Assembly: GCA_002304345.1 (NCBI GenBank)
Contig: NEUU01000003.1
Coordinates: 1 to 64,000 of the forward strand
DNA: 64,000 nt
From: Verrucomicrobia bacterium Tous-C9LFEB
Lineage (GTDB): Bacteria > Verrucomicrobiota > Verrucomicrobiia > Methylacidiphilales > UBA1321
Direction: 5' to 3'
The notes under the pieces were generated by a model. It was not told the DNA's origin. It ran no database searches and was given only the letters and a program-made list of their open reading frames with translations. Below, in pieces: positions 35,176 through 44,269 of this stretch (position 1 is its first letter; every line of letters starts with the position of its first letter). Made by a program: the position numbers and the translations under genes.

Positions 35176-35200
35176 GACGTTTTGGGGACGGATCGTAATA

Positions 35201-35231
35201 AAAAAGGCGACTCGCAGGAGTCGCCTTTTTT
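35201..35231 (+). terminator. Rho-independent terminator
   Basis: Stem ggcgactc / gagtcgcc around gcag, flanked by aaaaa before and tttttt after, so it can work in both directions. It lies between pyrE and the convergent MFS gene. Confidence 0.9.
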
Positions 35232-35247
35232 GTGCCGTAGTGGCCTC

Positions 35248-36672
35248 TTAATCTTCGAGCATGTGCTCGGGAATGGGGGCGATGTAATTCTTTTGGCCGC
35301 CGTTCTTCTTCCAGTCGCGGTACACGAGGAGCAGGGGGATGAGCGCCAAGGCGTAGAATAGAACGCTCCAGAGGAAGATCAGCCGGAAATTACTATCGAC
35401 GAGATCCATGAACAGACCCGCGAGGTAGTTGCCGAAGATCAGCCCGCCGCAGCCGAAGACATTCATACCCGCAGAGAATTGGCCGAACACCCGGTCGGGG
35501 AAAAGGGTCATGCTCAAGGCGGCAACGGACAAGCCCCAGAATACACCGGGGATGGTGGAAATCAGGGAATAGGTAAGCCAGTGCATTTTAGTGCTCACGA
35601 ACAGAAACGCCGTCAAGGGGGCCACCGCGAGGAAGAACAGAGAGACGAGGGCGACTTTCATGGAGGAAAACCGGTCACAGATCCAGCCGGCGGGAATCAA
35701 TGCCAGCGATCCGACGATGATGGTGTAGGTCCCCCAGTGGCCCATCTCGCCCATGGTTAGATGGAGCGTATTGCGGCCGTAAAGGGTGATGAAGGATCCC
35801 GCGCAGCCGCCCGCGACGACGACGAGCACGTAACCGATGAAGAAGTTTCGATAGATGGGCAGGGCAAGGCAGTCGCGGAAATAGGCTCCGAACCGGGTGA
35901 AGAGATTGCTGCCTGCGGCGTGCGGCTCGGGTGCGATGTACTCGCCTTCCTTGACGTTCCAGCACATCAGCATAAAGGCGGCGAAATAGAAGATACCAAC
36001 GCCGAGGAAGGTTTCCTTACGGTGGCTGAGCATGGTGGGGAATACATACCACAGGAACAGCGCTCCGGCCACGTTGCCGACGATACGGAACCAGGAGAGG
36101 AAGCGGGCCATGAAGACTTGCGGGACGACGTCGCGCAGCAGCCAGTTGTAGGCATTGACCAGCACCATGTTGAAAAAGTGGAAGGAGATGGTGAAGGCGC
36201 AGATGAGCGAGAGGAGCAGCGTCGTGCCGCTGAGCCATGGCGCGAGACTGGCGGGCACGTGATTACTAATCCAGGCGCTGATTTCCGGGGCGAACCCGAC
36301 ACCGAGCAGCGAGAGCGTGGTCAGCGGTGCGACGACGGTCAGGAGCGGGATGCGGCGACCCCAGCGCGTGCGGAGGCGATCGCTCCATTGGCTGATGTTG
36401 GGAAGGAAGAGGATATTCACGACGCCCGCAATGCTGCCGGTGGTAATGCCGATGAGGGTGTTGGAGGCCTTCAGGTCATTGAGGTACAGGGGCATGAAAC
36501 GTCCGAAAATGGACTCGAAAAAGTTGAAGGCGAAGTCGCCCCAGAGCAACCATCCAAACAACACGGCCATCGATCGTTTGGTATATTTGAGTGTCCCTAC
36601 AGTGTAAATACCGGGAGTGGCTTCCGGAGACGACGTGGAAGAGGAGTTAGGGGTAGCCGCGAGCATGGTCAA
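35248..36672 (-). CDS. MFS-family transporter (GPH- or sugar-like)
   Basis: A 474-residue carrier with about 12 membrane helices. The first half has the WGDFAFNFFESIFGRFMPLY start and a SDRLRTRWGRRIPLL loop (MFS motif A, D-R-x-x-x-R-x-G-R-R). A second half follows with WICDRFSSMKVALV. The soluble N-terminal 35 residues and the RTRWGRR loop are like sugar/oligosaccharide permeases. The substrate is unknown. It is convergent with pyrE and separated by a strong terminator; the upstream region contains a large GC repeat. Confidence 0.8.
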   Translation of the reverse strand: MTMLAATPNSSSTSSPEATPGIYTVGTLKYTKRSMAVLFGWLLWGDFAFNFFESIFGRFMPLYLNDLKASNTLIGITTGSIAGVVNILFLPNISQWSDRLRTRWGRRIPLLTVVAPLTTLSLLGVGFAPEISAWISNHVPASLAPWLSGTTLLLSLICAFTISFHFFNMVLVNAYNWLLRDVVPQVFMARFLSWFRIVGNVAGALFLWYVFPTMLSHRKETFLGVGIFYFAAFMLMCWNVKEGEYIAPEPHAAGSNLFTRFGAYFRDCLALPIYRNFFIGYVLVVVAGGCAGSFITLYGRNTLHLTMGEMGHWGTYTIIVGSLALIPAGWICDRFSSMKVALVSLFFLAVAPLTAFLFVSTKMHWLTYSLISTIPGVFWGLSVAALSMTLFPDRVFGQFSAGMNVFGCGGLIFGNYLAGLFMDLVDSNFRLIFLWSVLFYALALIPLLLVYRDWKKNGGQKNYIAPIPEHMLED

Positions 36673-36808
36673 CGCTAGCGATTGCGGCGCGTATAATAAA
36701 GGAAAAGTTAGTAGTTTTTATGATGTTACGTAACAGGTTAAGTAAAGGGGACTACTGCGAATGGCGCTAAGATAAGAGGTCGGAGATTACCTCCAGTGAG
36801 GATAATCT

Positions 36809-36911
36809 GGAGTGCGGGAGCTTGCTCCCGCTTTGCTGTGCGGCGGCTTGCCGCCGTCGAATTCGCGAATCGAAAAGCAAAAGGCAAAGTGGCGGCAAGC
36901 CGCCGCACTCC
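36809..36911. repeat. GC-rich extragenic inverted repeat
   Basis: Perfect 18-base arms gtgcggcggcttgccgcc (36838-36855) and ggcggcaagccgccgcac (36891-36908). An outer pair ggagtgcg / cgcactcc (36809-36816, 36904-36911) can form a competing stem, and a small gagc-ttgctc stem is also present. It lies in the gap between hrpB and the MFS gene. It looks like a REP-type element. Confidence 0.7.
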
Positions 36912-36969
36912 AAATCGTCCATCGCCGTATAAAATCATCCTAAACCCCCTTATCTTAGCGTCACGCGGG

Positions 36970-39507
36970 TTACTGCCAGTTATGGCGCGGGTAACGGCGT
37001 TGGAGTTCCTGCTTCACCTTGGGGTAGGAGTCTTTCCAGAACGCGCTGAGGTTTTGCGTGACCTGGATGGGCCGCATGTTCGGGGCGAGCACATTGATGA
37101 CGAGCGTGGTGCGGCCCGAGGCAATGACGAGGCTGCCGTCGACGCCGTAGAGGTCTTGAATCTTGGCACCGATGAACGGCGCGCCGTCCATGCGGTAGGT
37201 GATCTTGGCTTTGCGCGCGTTGGGCAGCGGGTAACGCTCGGGCGCGTATTTATCCACCCACGATTGTTGTTCGTGCGAGAGCCAGTCCTTGACCACATCC
37301 CAGACCGGTTTTTCCTTGATGTCCTTGTAGCCGAGTGAGCCGTGGCAGATTTGTTCGATGATGGCGTGACGATCAGCGGTGGTGATTTCCGGCAGGCCGA
37401 GCTCGGGCATCCATTGGCGCAGGCAGTTCACGCGGAGAATCCATTGGTCGACCGCATCGTCCCAGTTTTTGAGCGGACAGCGGCCCTCGATCACTTCGTG
37501 GGCGAGCAGGCGAGCGGCTTCGTCGAGATTGGGTTGACCGCCGATTTCCTGACGAAGAACGAGATCCCGGAAAAGGACTTGTTTCGTCGAAACGATCCGG
37601 CGCGTGGTGGGATCAAAAACCGTGGCGGTTCTTTCCACGAAATCGTCCGGATACAATTCCGAGAGCCACGGCTCCTGCACCTCGGTGGCGAGACTGAGCA
37701 ACACGCGGAGTTGATCGCCCTTGCCGTCGATCTCGCGGACTTCGGCGGCGACGAACATGCGCGCGTCGCGCACGACGCTGTCGCGGACGAGTTCACCGCT
37801 GCGGTTGTGAATGAGTGCGCAACGGAGCGTGCCTTGATCGTAACGCACGGCGAGTTGATCGCTGAAACCCTGAACGATGCAGCGGGCGATGGTTTCCTCG
37901 CTCGCGGGTTTCTCGGTGAGATCGAGTCGTTCCTGTTTTGCGATGTCGAGAAATTGCGCGTAGAGGCGGCCCACATCCCGGGCGGTGATGCCGTGAATGC
38001 CAAGACGGCGGCAGGCATCGGGCGCATAGTTATTCTTGTCCGCGTAACGCCACGCGCGCACGAGCACGAAGAAGTCGGAGACCGATTCGCCATCGGTGAG
38101 AATCTCGCGCATCTCGTCCATCTTCTTGCCTTCGCTGCGGAGTAAGAGAGAGCGGCCTTGCGTGAGAGCGGCCATGAGCGCAATCGGTCGCACGCAACCG
38201 GCTTTGTCGGCGGCGAGGAGCATGCGGGCGTAGCGCGGGTGGACCGGGAACGAAAGCATGCGGCGGCCAATGGGCGTGATGTGGGTCTGGTGATCGAGAG
38301 CGCCGAGATCGGCAAGCAACGTTTCCGCGCGGAGCAGGGCGCGCTCCTCCGGCATCTCGAGCCACGGGAACGTGCGCAGGTCGGTGATCTGGCTGGCCTT
38401 GAGCGTGAGGACGACTTCGCTGAGATCGAGCCGTTTCACCTCGGGAAGTTCGTGCGCGGGGCGGCGTTCGTGATCGAGCTGGCTCCAGAGTCGCACGCAA
38501 CGACCGGGGGCGGTGCGACCGGCGCGGCCCGCCCGCTGATCCGAGGACGCGCGGCTGATCTTCTCGATGAGGAGTGTGTTGATGCCACGGTAGGGATCGA
38601 ATCGCGCCATGCGGGCGAGGCCGCTGTCGATGACGGTGCGGATGCCCTGAATGGTGAGCGAGGTTTCGGCGACGTTGGTCGAGACGATGACTTTGCGCTG
38701 CTCGCACGGGCCGACCGCGCGGTCCTGCTCGGCGGGGGGAAGTTCGCCATGCAGGGGCATGATGGTGAAACCGCGCGCGGCGTGGGAATTGCGCACGGCT
38801 TGAATCGTGCGGTTGATCTCGTACGCGCCGGGCATGAAGATGAGGAAGTCGCCTTCCTGACCGGAGGCGACGATGCGCTCGAATTCGGCCGTGGCGAGAT
38901 CCCACGGATGATCGTCGGTGTTCTTCTTGATGTACTCGATGTCGACGGGATAGGTGCGGCCTGCGCTGCTGACGGTGCAGGCGGGGGCGAGGTATTTCTC
39001 GAGCGCGCCGGTGTCGAGCGTGGCGGACATGACGACGATTTTCAGATCGGGGCGCAGTGTCTTCTGAATCTGCATCGCGCGGCCGAGGCTGATGTCGCCA
39101 TAGAGATGGCGTTCGTGGAATTCGTCAAAGATTAAAATGCTGACGCCGGGGAGTCGCTCGTCGTCGAGAATTTGACGCAGGAGCACGCCCTCGGTGACGA
39201 ACTTGATGCGGGTGGAAGGGGTGCAGACGCGGTCGAGCCGGATTTGGTAGCCGACTTCCTCGCCGAGTTTGACATCGCGTTCTTCCGCGACGCGCTTGGC
39301 GAGCAAGCGGGTGGCGAGACGGCGCGGCTGCAGGACGATGATCTGGCCATTGCCCGCGATGCCGTGATCGAGGAGGATTTGCGGCGTTTGTGTGGATTTG
39401 CCGGAACCGGTGGGGGCTTCGAGAATGAGGCGATTCTGATCGGGCGCGCGCAACGCGGCGACGATCTCGGATTCAACAGCAAAGATGGGCAGGTCGCGGC
39501 GATTCAT
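36970..39507 (-). CDS. hrpB: ATP-dependent helicase HrpB
   Basis: An 845-residue DEAH-box RNA helicase. Walker A LEAPTGSGKSTQTPQ (near 27-41), a DEFHERH box (Walker B, near 128), SAT (motif III), QRAGRAGRTAPG (motif VI) and a Ratchet/HA2 region follow. The C-terminal 180 residues are the HrpB_C domain (GAKIQDLYGV; PIQVTQNLSAFW; YPKVKQELQRRYPRH). This ending is the mark of HrpB against HrpA. It is a single gene, with a long nested repeat upstream at 39523-39706. Substrate RNA is unknown in this phylum. Confidence 0.9.
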   Translation of the reverse strand: MNRRDLPIFAVESEIVAALRAPDQNRLILEAPTGSGKSTQTPQILLDHGIAGNGQIIVLQPRRLATRLLAKRVAEERDVKLGEEVGYQIRLDRVCTPSTRIKFVTEGVLLRQILDDERLPGVSILIFDEFHERHLYGDISLGRAMQIQKTLRPDLKIVVMSATLDTGALEKYLAPACTVSSAGRTYPVDIEYIKKNTDDHPWDLATAEFERIVASGQEGDFLIFMPGAYEINRTIQAVRNSHAARGFTIMPLHGELPPAEQDRAVGPCEQRKVIVSTNVAETSLTIQGIRTVIDSGLARMARFDPYRGINTLLIEKISRASSDQRAGRAGRTAPGRCVRLWSQLDHERRPAHELPEVKRLDLSEVVLTLKASQITDLRTFPWLEMPEERALLRAETLLADLGALDHQTHITPIGRRMLSFPVHPRYARMLLAADKAGCVRPIALMAALTQGRSLLLRSEGKKMDEMREILTDGESVSDFFVLVRAWRYADKNNYAPDACRRLGIHGITARDVGRLYAQFLDIAKQERLDLTEKPASEETIARCIVQGFSDQLAVRYDQGTLRCALIHNRSGELVRDSVVRDARMFVAAEVREIDGKGDQLRVLLSLATEVQEPWLSELYPDDFVERTATVFDPTTRRIVSTKQVLFRDLVLRQEIGGQPNLDEAARLLAHEVIEGRCPLKNWDDAVDQWILRVNCLRQWMPELGLPEITTADRHAIIEQICHGSLGYKDIKEKPVWDVVKDWLSHEQQSWVDKYAPERYPLPNARKAKITYRMDGAPFIGAKIQDLYGVDGSLVIASGRTTLVINVLAPNMRPIQVTQNLSAFWKDSYPKVKQELQRRYPRHNWQ

Positions 39508-39522
39508 GGTGAGACGGGAAAG

Positions 39523-39706
39523 TTTGGACGAAATTAACGGAATTTACGAAATGGGGGAAAGAAAAAGACAAATGCGATTACGAATCGGGAACTCAGGAAA
39601 GCGGGAAACTCAATCGGAGGCCCTGAACGATTTTCTTAATTTCCTGAGTTCCTGATTAAAAATTCTGTTGAATTGAATTTCGTAAATTCCGTTAATTTCG
39701 TCCAAA
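39523..39706. repeat. Nested inverted-repeat element
   Basis: The outer arms are perfect 30-base inverted repeats (39523-39552 and 39677-39706), with key part ggacgaaattaacggaattt. A second, inner pair of 13 bases (ggaactcaggaaa at 39588-39600 and tttcctgagttcc at 39640-39652) is nested inside. It fills the gap between hrpB and coaB. Confidence 0.85.
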
Positions 39707-39710
39707 AGTC

Positions 39711-40355
39711 TTACGCCTTCTTCAACCATTCAACGAGGAAGGCGCAGAGTTCGGCTTTGGTCGTGCTGTGGTGTTGCACGCCTTGGGCGGTGCAGAAACC
39801 ATAGCCATCGCCGTAGGCATCTCCGTTGACGACGCACGCTTTGATGTGGTTTTCCTTGATCTGGCGCTGGGCTTTTTCCACGGCGTCGGATTGTTTGCCG
39901 ACGAGTTCGTATTTCCAACCGACGATGCGCGCGCCGGGGAAGAGGGGGCGCAGGCCGCTGATGACTTTCAGCGCGGGCTCGAGGACGAGGGTGATGGAGT
40001 CAATGCGGCTGGGGATTTTTGCCGCATCGAGTCGCGCGCCGGAGCTGCTGGTGGCGGTGACGACCTTGAAATCGCAGAGTGCGGCGGTGTGGAAAACGGC
40101 GCCGATCTTTTCCTGCCGGGAGAGCGTCTCGAGTTCGCGCTGGAGATCGTCGTTGGTGGCGAATGCGATTTGGCGGACGGACTTGGCGGGATCGCGAAAA
40201 GTCGCGCCGACGCCCTTGAGGCAGATCACGTCGTGACCGGCGGCGGCGAGCGCTTCGGCGAGCCGGACGCCGAGTTCGCCGGTGGAAAAATTGGTCAGCC
40301 GGCGAACCTGATCGATGGGTTCAAAACTGGGGCCGCAGGTGACGAGGATGGCCAT
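39711..40355 (-). CDS. coaB: Stand-alone CoaB domain (phosphopantothenate-cysteine ligase)
   Basis: A 214-residue protein with the DFP C-terminal domain: VTCGPSFEPIDQVRRLTNFS start (the TSGGTxEPID-type motif), then SFGKx-less IVGWKYELVGKQ and ending in a QHHSTTKAELCAFL helix. CoaB joins cysteine to 4'-phosphopantothenate in CoA synthesis. In most bacteria it is fused to CoaC (Dfp); here only the CoaB part is present, and no CoaC domain is found in the window. It could be a split CoaB or a related NAD(P)-binding protein. It lies head-to-tail with the Rrf2 gene. Confidence 0.75.
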   Translation of the reverse strand: MAILVTCGPSFEPIDQVRRLTNFSTGELGVRLAEALAAAGHDVICLKGVGATFRDPAKSVRQIAFATNDDLQRELETLSRQEKIGAVFHTAALCDFKVVTATSSSGARLDAAKIPSRIDSITLVLEPALKVISGLRPLFPGARIVGWKYELVGKQSDAVEKAQRQIKENHIKACVVNGDAYGDGYGFCTAQGVQHHSTTKAELCAFLVEWLKKA

Positions 40356-40361
40356 GGGAAA

Positions 40362-40470
40362 GTTTTCGGTTCTAAGTTTTCAGTTTTCGGTGGAAAAGCC
40401 AGAGGTCCACATTTTAACAGGAGCTGTGTGTAAATGAACTGAAAACCGAAAACATCGAACTGAAAACTCC
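40362..40470. repeat. Imperfect inverted repeat of cggttttcag type
   Basis: The left side has gttttcggttctaagttttc then agttttcggt, the right side gaactgaaaaccgaaaacat then cgaactgaaaac. The two sides pair imperfectly, with small insertions. It lies between coaB and the Rrf2 gene. It is a third intergenic palindrome type in this part of the genome. Confidence 0.5.
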
Positions 40471-40481
40471 CCTCGTTTCAA

Positions 40482-40952
40482 TCAAATATCAAACTGCCAC
40501 GCGCTGAGTTTCTTGCTGCGGCGCTTCTGTACTTCGCTGATGACGGTGCGCAGGGTGTAGGCGTCGAGGATGCCGGCAATGGCGTTGCGGACCTCGAGCA
40601 TGGCGAGGCGCAGGCCGCACGTTTCCTCATCGGGACAGGTACAGGGCCGATAGGCGGTGACGCTGACGCAGGAGATCGGGGCGAGGGGACCGTCGAGCAA
40701 ACGGATGACCGCGCCGAGGGTAATTTCGTCGAGGTTCTTGTTGAGCGAGTAGCCGCCTTCGACGCCGCGTTTGCTTTTGAGAATGCCGCCGTTTTTCAGC
40801 GTGAGCAAAATCTGTTCGAGGAACTTTTCCGGAATTTTGGTCCGCTTGGCGATGAGGGAGATCTGCAGGAGTTGCGGATCGGGTTGGAGAGCTTCCAGAC
40901 CGATTTCGGTCAGCGCACGAATGGCGTATTCACCTTTTTTCGAGAGTCGCAT
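40482..40952 (-). CDS. Rrf2-family regulator with cysteine cluster
   Basis: The frame continues far upstream, but the clear protein starts at ATG 40950-40952 (MRLSKKGEYAIRALTEIGLE), 156 residues. Residues 1-65 are the winged HTH with the family RGVEGGYSL turn. Cysteines at 95, 104, 106 and 112 (SCVSVTAYRPCTCPDEETCG) match the iron-sulfur ligand region of IscR/NsrR/CymR-type members. It probably senses iron-sulfur, redox or cysteine state. The upstream frame to 42071 is the antisense of the WD40 gene. It is divergent from that gene. Confidence 0.88.
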   Translation of the reverse strand: MRLSKKGEYAIRALTEIGLEALQPDPQLLQISLIAKRTKIPEKFLEQILLTLKNGGILKSKRGVEGGYSLNKNLDEITLGAVIRLLDGPLAPISCVSVTAYRPCTCPDEETCGLRLAMLEVRNAIAGILDAYTLRTVISEVQKRRSKKLSAWQFDI

Positions 40953-41090
40953 AGAATGGAAAGTATTGTCTGTTAGAATTGTCGACAATGCAAGGGGAAG
41001 TTGAGGGGAACGAAAACTCACTGGGATGGTTTGGGATGGATGCGCGGCACCCTTGATTTTACGGACGGGAATGGCTTCACTATCCCACGC

Positions 41091-42155
41091 ATGACCACCC
41101 TTTCCTCCCAGCCGAATCCGTCCTCCTTGCCCGAAGTGTGGAGTCACTACCTGGAAGATTATATCACGGCGCTGGAGTGGTCGCCGGAGGGAGACCGGAT
41201 CGCGGCGGGTTCCGCGGACGGCGCGCTGAAGATTTTCAATGCCGCGGACGGCAAGGAGCTGTGGTCGCTGGAAGGTCACGAGCAGGGGCTGGATTCGCTT
41301 TCGTGGCGGCCGGACGGCAAGGCGCTGGCGAGCGGCGGGCAGGATGGCCAGGTGAAATTCTGGTTTCTGGATGGAGCGAACGTGCGTTGCGTGGCCGCGC
41401 CGGGCGGGGCGTCGTGGGTGGAGCATGTGGAGTGGAGTCATCCGGATAATCCCGATCCGCGCTATCCGCGCTTGGCGAGTTCGTCGGGGAAGAAGCTCAA
41501 GTTGTGGGATTACGAGGGCAAGCTGGTGCGGGAATTTCCCGAGCATGAGAAAACCATTCTCGATGTGCAGTGGCACCCGAACCGCCCGCTGCTGGCGTCG
41601 GCCATTTTTGGCGCGGTGCAAATCTGGGGGGCGAAGGACGGGGATCTGCACAAGAAATACGATGCGCCGTTTGCCACGCTGAAGCTTTCGTGGAGCGGGA
41701 ACGGGCAATGGCTCGTGACCGGCAATCAGGATTCGTCGGTGCATCTGTGGCGCACGAAAACGGGCGAAGAAATGCATATGCGCGGGTACGAAACGAAGGT
41801 CCGCGAGCTGTCGTGGGACGCGACGAATACCTTCCTCGCGGCGGGCGGTTCCTCGGTGATTTCGGTGTGGGATTGCGCGGGCGAAGGTCCGGCCGGTCGC
41901 ACGCCGGAACGGCTGGAATGGCACGCGGAGCTGGTGAGTGCGCTGGCGTTTTCGCATCATGGTTTCGTGCTGGCAAGCGGTTCGCTCGATGGGAATCTCG
42001 CCGTGTGGGAAGACGTGGTGCCGTCGCGGCCGCCGACCGGCGTGGCGCGGATGTCGGGCGAGGTGACGCAATTGGCGTGGTCGCCGGACGACAGGCTGCT
42101 GGCCGTGGCCGATAGCCAGGGTGCGGTGCGGATGTACCGGGTGAAGGGGCTGTAG
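41091..42155 (+). CDS. WD40-repeat protein
   Basis: A 354-residue protein starting at ATG 41091; the frame opens further upstream at 41001 but that part has no pattern. It forms one seven-bladed propeller. Blades end in WD-like motifs: GALKIFNAADG, GQVKFWFLDG, KKLKLWDYEG, GAVQIWGAKDG, SSVHLWRTKTG, SVISVWDCAG, GNLAVWEDV. No catalytic or signal region is visible. WD40 propellers are scaffolds. It is divergent from the Rrf2 gene and followed by a repeat region. Confidence 0.88.
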   Translation: MTTLSSQPNPSSLPEVWSHYLEDYITALEWSPEGDRIAAGSADGALKIFNAADGKELWSLEGHEQGLDSLSWRPDGKALASGGQDGQVKFWFLDGANVRCVAAPGGASWVEHVEWSHPDNPDPRYPRLASSSGKKLKLWDYEGKLVREFPEHEKTILDVQWHPNRPLLASAIFGAVQIWGAKDGDLHKKYDAPFATLKLSWSGNGQWLVTGNQDSSVHLWRTKTGEEMHMRGYETKVRELSWDATNTFLAAGGSSVISVWDCAGEGPAGRTPERLEWHAELVSALAFSHHGFVLASGSLDGNLAVWEDVVPSRPPTGVARMSGEVTQLAWSPDDRLLAVADSQGAVRMYRVKGL

Positions 42156-42171
42156 TTCCCGAAAAAAAAGA

Positions 42172-42434
42172 GCGTCGACAATACGCTACAAGGAGCAACC
42201 GCTTCTGTTGGGTGTCGCGACCGGTGTCGACCAAACCGGGGAATTTCAAATTTCAGATTTGAGATTTCAGAGGGGAACCAACCCGGCGCAGAGGAGATTT
42301 CAAAGGGGAAATTCTCCGGCCAAGTGGAAATTTCAGCTGTAGAAAGCCCGCGCATATCTACCGTTCTAGCAGGAATCGCACGGCGGCGTTTGCGTTAGGT
42401 TGGCTACGTTGGCTAGGTGTGCGATATTTTTGCG
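42172..42434. repeat. Dispersed intergenic element, copy A
   Basis: It begins gcgtcgacaatacgctacaa and ends near gtgcgatatttttgcg. Between them are caaatttcagatttgagatt and gtttgcgttaggttggct. Copy B at 62249-62439 has the same blocks in the same order. Copy A is about 70 bases longer because of an internal duplication-like stretch. Confidence 0.8.
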
Positions 42435-42695
42435 CGGAATCGGCTGGCAAGACCACGTTTCGTCCTCTTCAATGAGCGGCGTTATCCATTTTCAACCGTA
42501 GGGAAGGGAGTCGAGGTCTTATGGATTGGGTTATTGAAACGAAAGACTTGTGCCGCTGTTTCGCGAGGAGATTATGGGGGAATACTCTTTCCTTCACGAC
42601 CTTATTTAGGATGGTGGTCGTTGTGATAGGGTACTAGTTGCGCGTTTTGCTTTTATTTCGCTGGAGAGCTAATGATAATTATGAAAAGGAGTTAA

Positions 42696-44165
42696 ATGGA
42701 TATTAATCAGATTACATTCGGAATTCCTGCAGCAGAGCGTGATCACGATCTGCTAAAATGCTTTGTTGAAAGTGAGTCATATAACCGTGTTGCTAATAAG
42801 AATCGCAACATTGTTCTTGGAAATCGTGGCACTGGAAAGAGTGCTATTTTCGCTAAAATATCTGAAGAGGGCAGGAAATCGGGAAAAATTATCATCCAGT
42901 TAGCCCCCGACGAATATAGCTATGAAATGATGGCTAAGATATTAGAAAGCGAAGCGAACGGATCATGGGCCAAGCATGGAGCATATAGTGTTGCGTGGAA
43001 GTATTTAATTTACACTCAAATATTCAAGGAGCTTTCAAATAAAGGCTATTTTAAGTTTGGTAGAGAGGCGAAAATATATAACTATGTTAGAGATAATATA
43101 AAAGATTTTGAGGCTAATCCTATAGGAATATTGATCTCTTTTCTAAAAAGATTAGAAGGAGTTAAGATAGGAAAATATGAAGCAGCAATTAAGTCTAAGG
43201 AATTAAGTCGTTTGTACAAATTGGATGAAATATCAGAACTAGTAAAGATATTGGATGATGTTGCAAAAAAACATCAGGTGATAGTGATCGTAGACGAATT
43301 GGATAAAGGTTGGGACAATTCCGAAGATGCGAAGCACTTCGTATCAGGGCTGTTTAATGCTGCCACTACGATTAATGCTAATCATGTTAATATTAGGATA
43401 TTAGTCTCACTGAGAAGAGAGTTGTATGATAATATCCCAGAGCTTTACGAGGATTATCAGAAATTTTCGGATACAGTGGAGCAAATTTCATGGACTGAAG
43501 AGACTCTGAAGGATTTTATAAAAATGCGCATGATAAAATTCCTTCCTAAGATGAACGAAAAGCCGTTTGACGAAATATGGAATGTAGTTTTTAGTGAAAC
43601 ACTATCATACAGATCTACAAAATCATTCAATTATATAGTGGATAGAACATTATTTCGTCCTAGAGAAATTATACAATTTGCAAATAACATTGTAGATAAG
43701 GGGCGTTCTGAGCGTAAGCTTCTCCCTCTCGATTACGATTCTATTTATAGTGCGGAATCAGAGTATTCTAAATCGAGACTTTCGGATATAGCTGCAGAAT
43801 ATAAATTTCAGTACCCAGGACTGCTTGCATTATTTGAAACATTTCGAGGGTTGCAATTCAATATGTCGAAAGAAGCTTTTCACTCCCATCTGCTTTCGGT
43901 TGGCTGCGGAGAGCATGATTTAGGGAAGAATGCCGAATGGATGCGAGGAAAAGATTCTGACTCCTTGATTAAAGTTCTATGGGAGGTGGGATTCATTAAG
44001 GCTCAGATAGTCGGTGGAATTAAGGCTCAGATGAGGCATGGGAGTAAATGGATTGGTAGCTATCAAATATCAGGTATTAATGTAAACAATATTCCCCAGT
44101 ACCAAGTTCATCCAATGTTTCGTAGCTATTTAGGGATGAAGGAAAGCAAGTCGAAGAATAAATAG
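42696..44165 (+). CDS. P-loop ATPase of Sll1717-like type
   Basis: A 489-residue ATPase. Walker A is IVLGNRGTGKSAIFAKI (near 39-55), Walker B VIVIVDELDKGW (near 198). The motif FRPREIIQFANNI (near 320) is a sensor 2-like stretch of this family. Residues 350-470 are probably a winged-helix tail. Family members appear scattered in accessory regions; I recall the name Sll1717 but no fixed function. The base composition is strongly AT-rich against GC-rich neighbours, and the gene is alone between repeats, so it is probably transferred. Defence or stress sensing is a hypothesis only. Start: ATG 42696 preceded by aaaaggagtt. Confidence 0.75.
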   Translation: MDINQITFGIPAAERDHDLLKCFVESESYNRVANKNRNIVLGNRGTGKSAIFAKISEEGRKSGKIIIQLAPDEYSYEMMAKILESEANGSWAKHGAYSVAWKYLIYTQIFKELSNKGYFKFGREAKIYNYVRDNIKDFEANPIGILISFLKRLEGVKIGKYEAAIKSKELSRLYKLDEISELVKILDDVAKKHQVIVIVDELDKGWDNSEDAKHFVSGLFNAATTINANHVNIRILVSLRRELYDNIPELYEDYQKFSDTVEQISWTEETLKDFIKMRMIKFLPKMNEKPFDEIWNVVFSETLSYRSTKSFNYIVDRTLFRPREIIQFANNIVDKGRSERKLLPLDYDSIYSAESEYSKSRLSDIAAEYKFQYPGLLALFETFRGLQFNMSKEAFHSHLLSVGCGEHDLGKNAEWMRGKDSDSLIKVLWEVGFIKAQIVGGIKAQMRHGSKWIGSYQISGINVNNIPQYQVHPMFRSYLGMKESKSKNK

Positions 44166-44269
44166 GCCCAAGAAGAATAAGAACTGAGAGTCTTTACCTT
44201 AAGAAAGCGGGTGCAATTGGTATTATTGCAGATCTCAAAATGAAGGAGAGAGAGGCATGGCGAGGATTG

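Noticed and set aside
40953-42071. Long leftward extension of the Rrf2 frame (about 370 codons)
   Set aside because: It is the antisense of the WD40 gene, full of Arg/His/Pro with no domain. The true Rrf2 start is ATG 40952.
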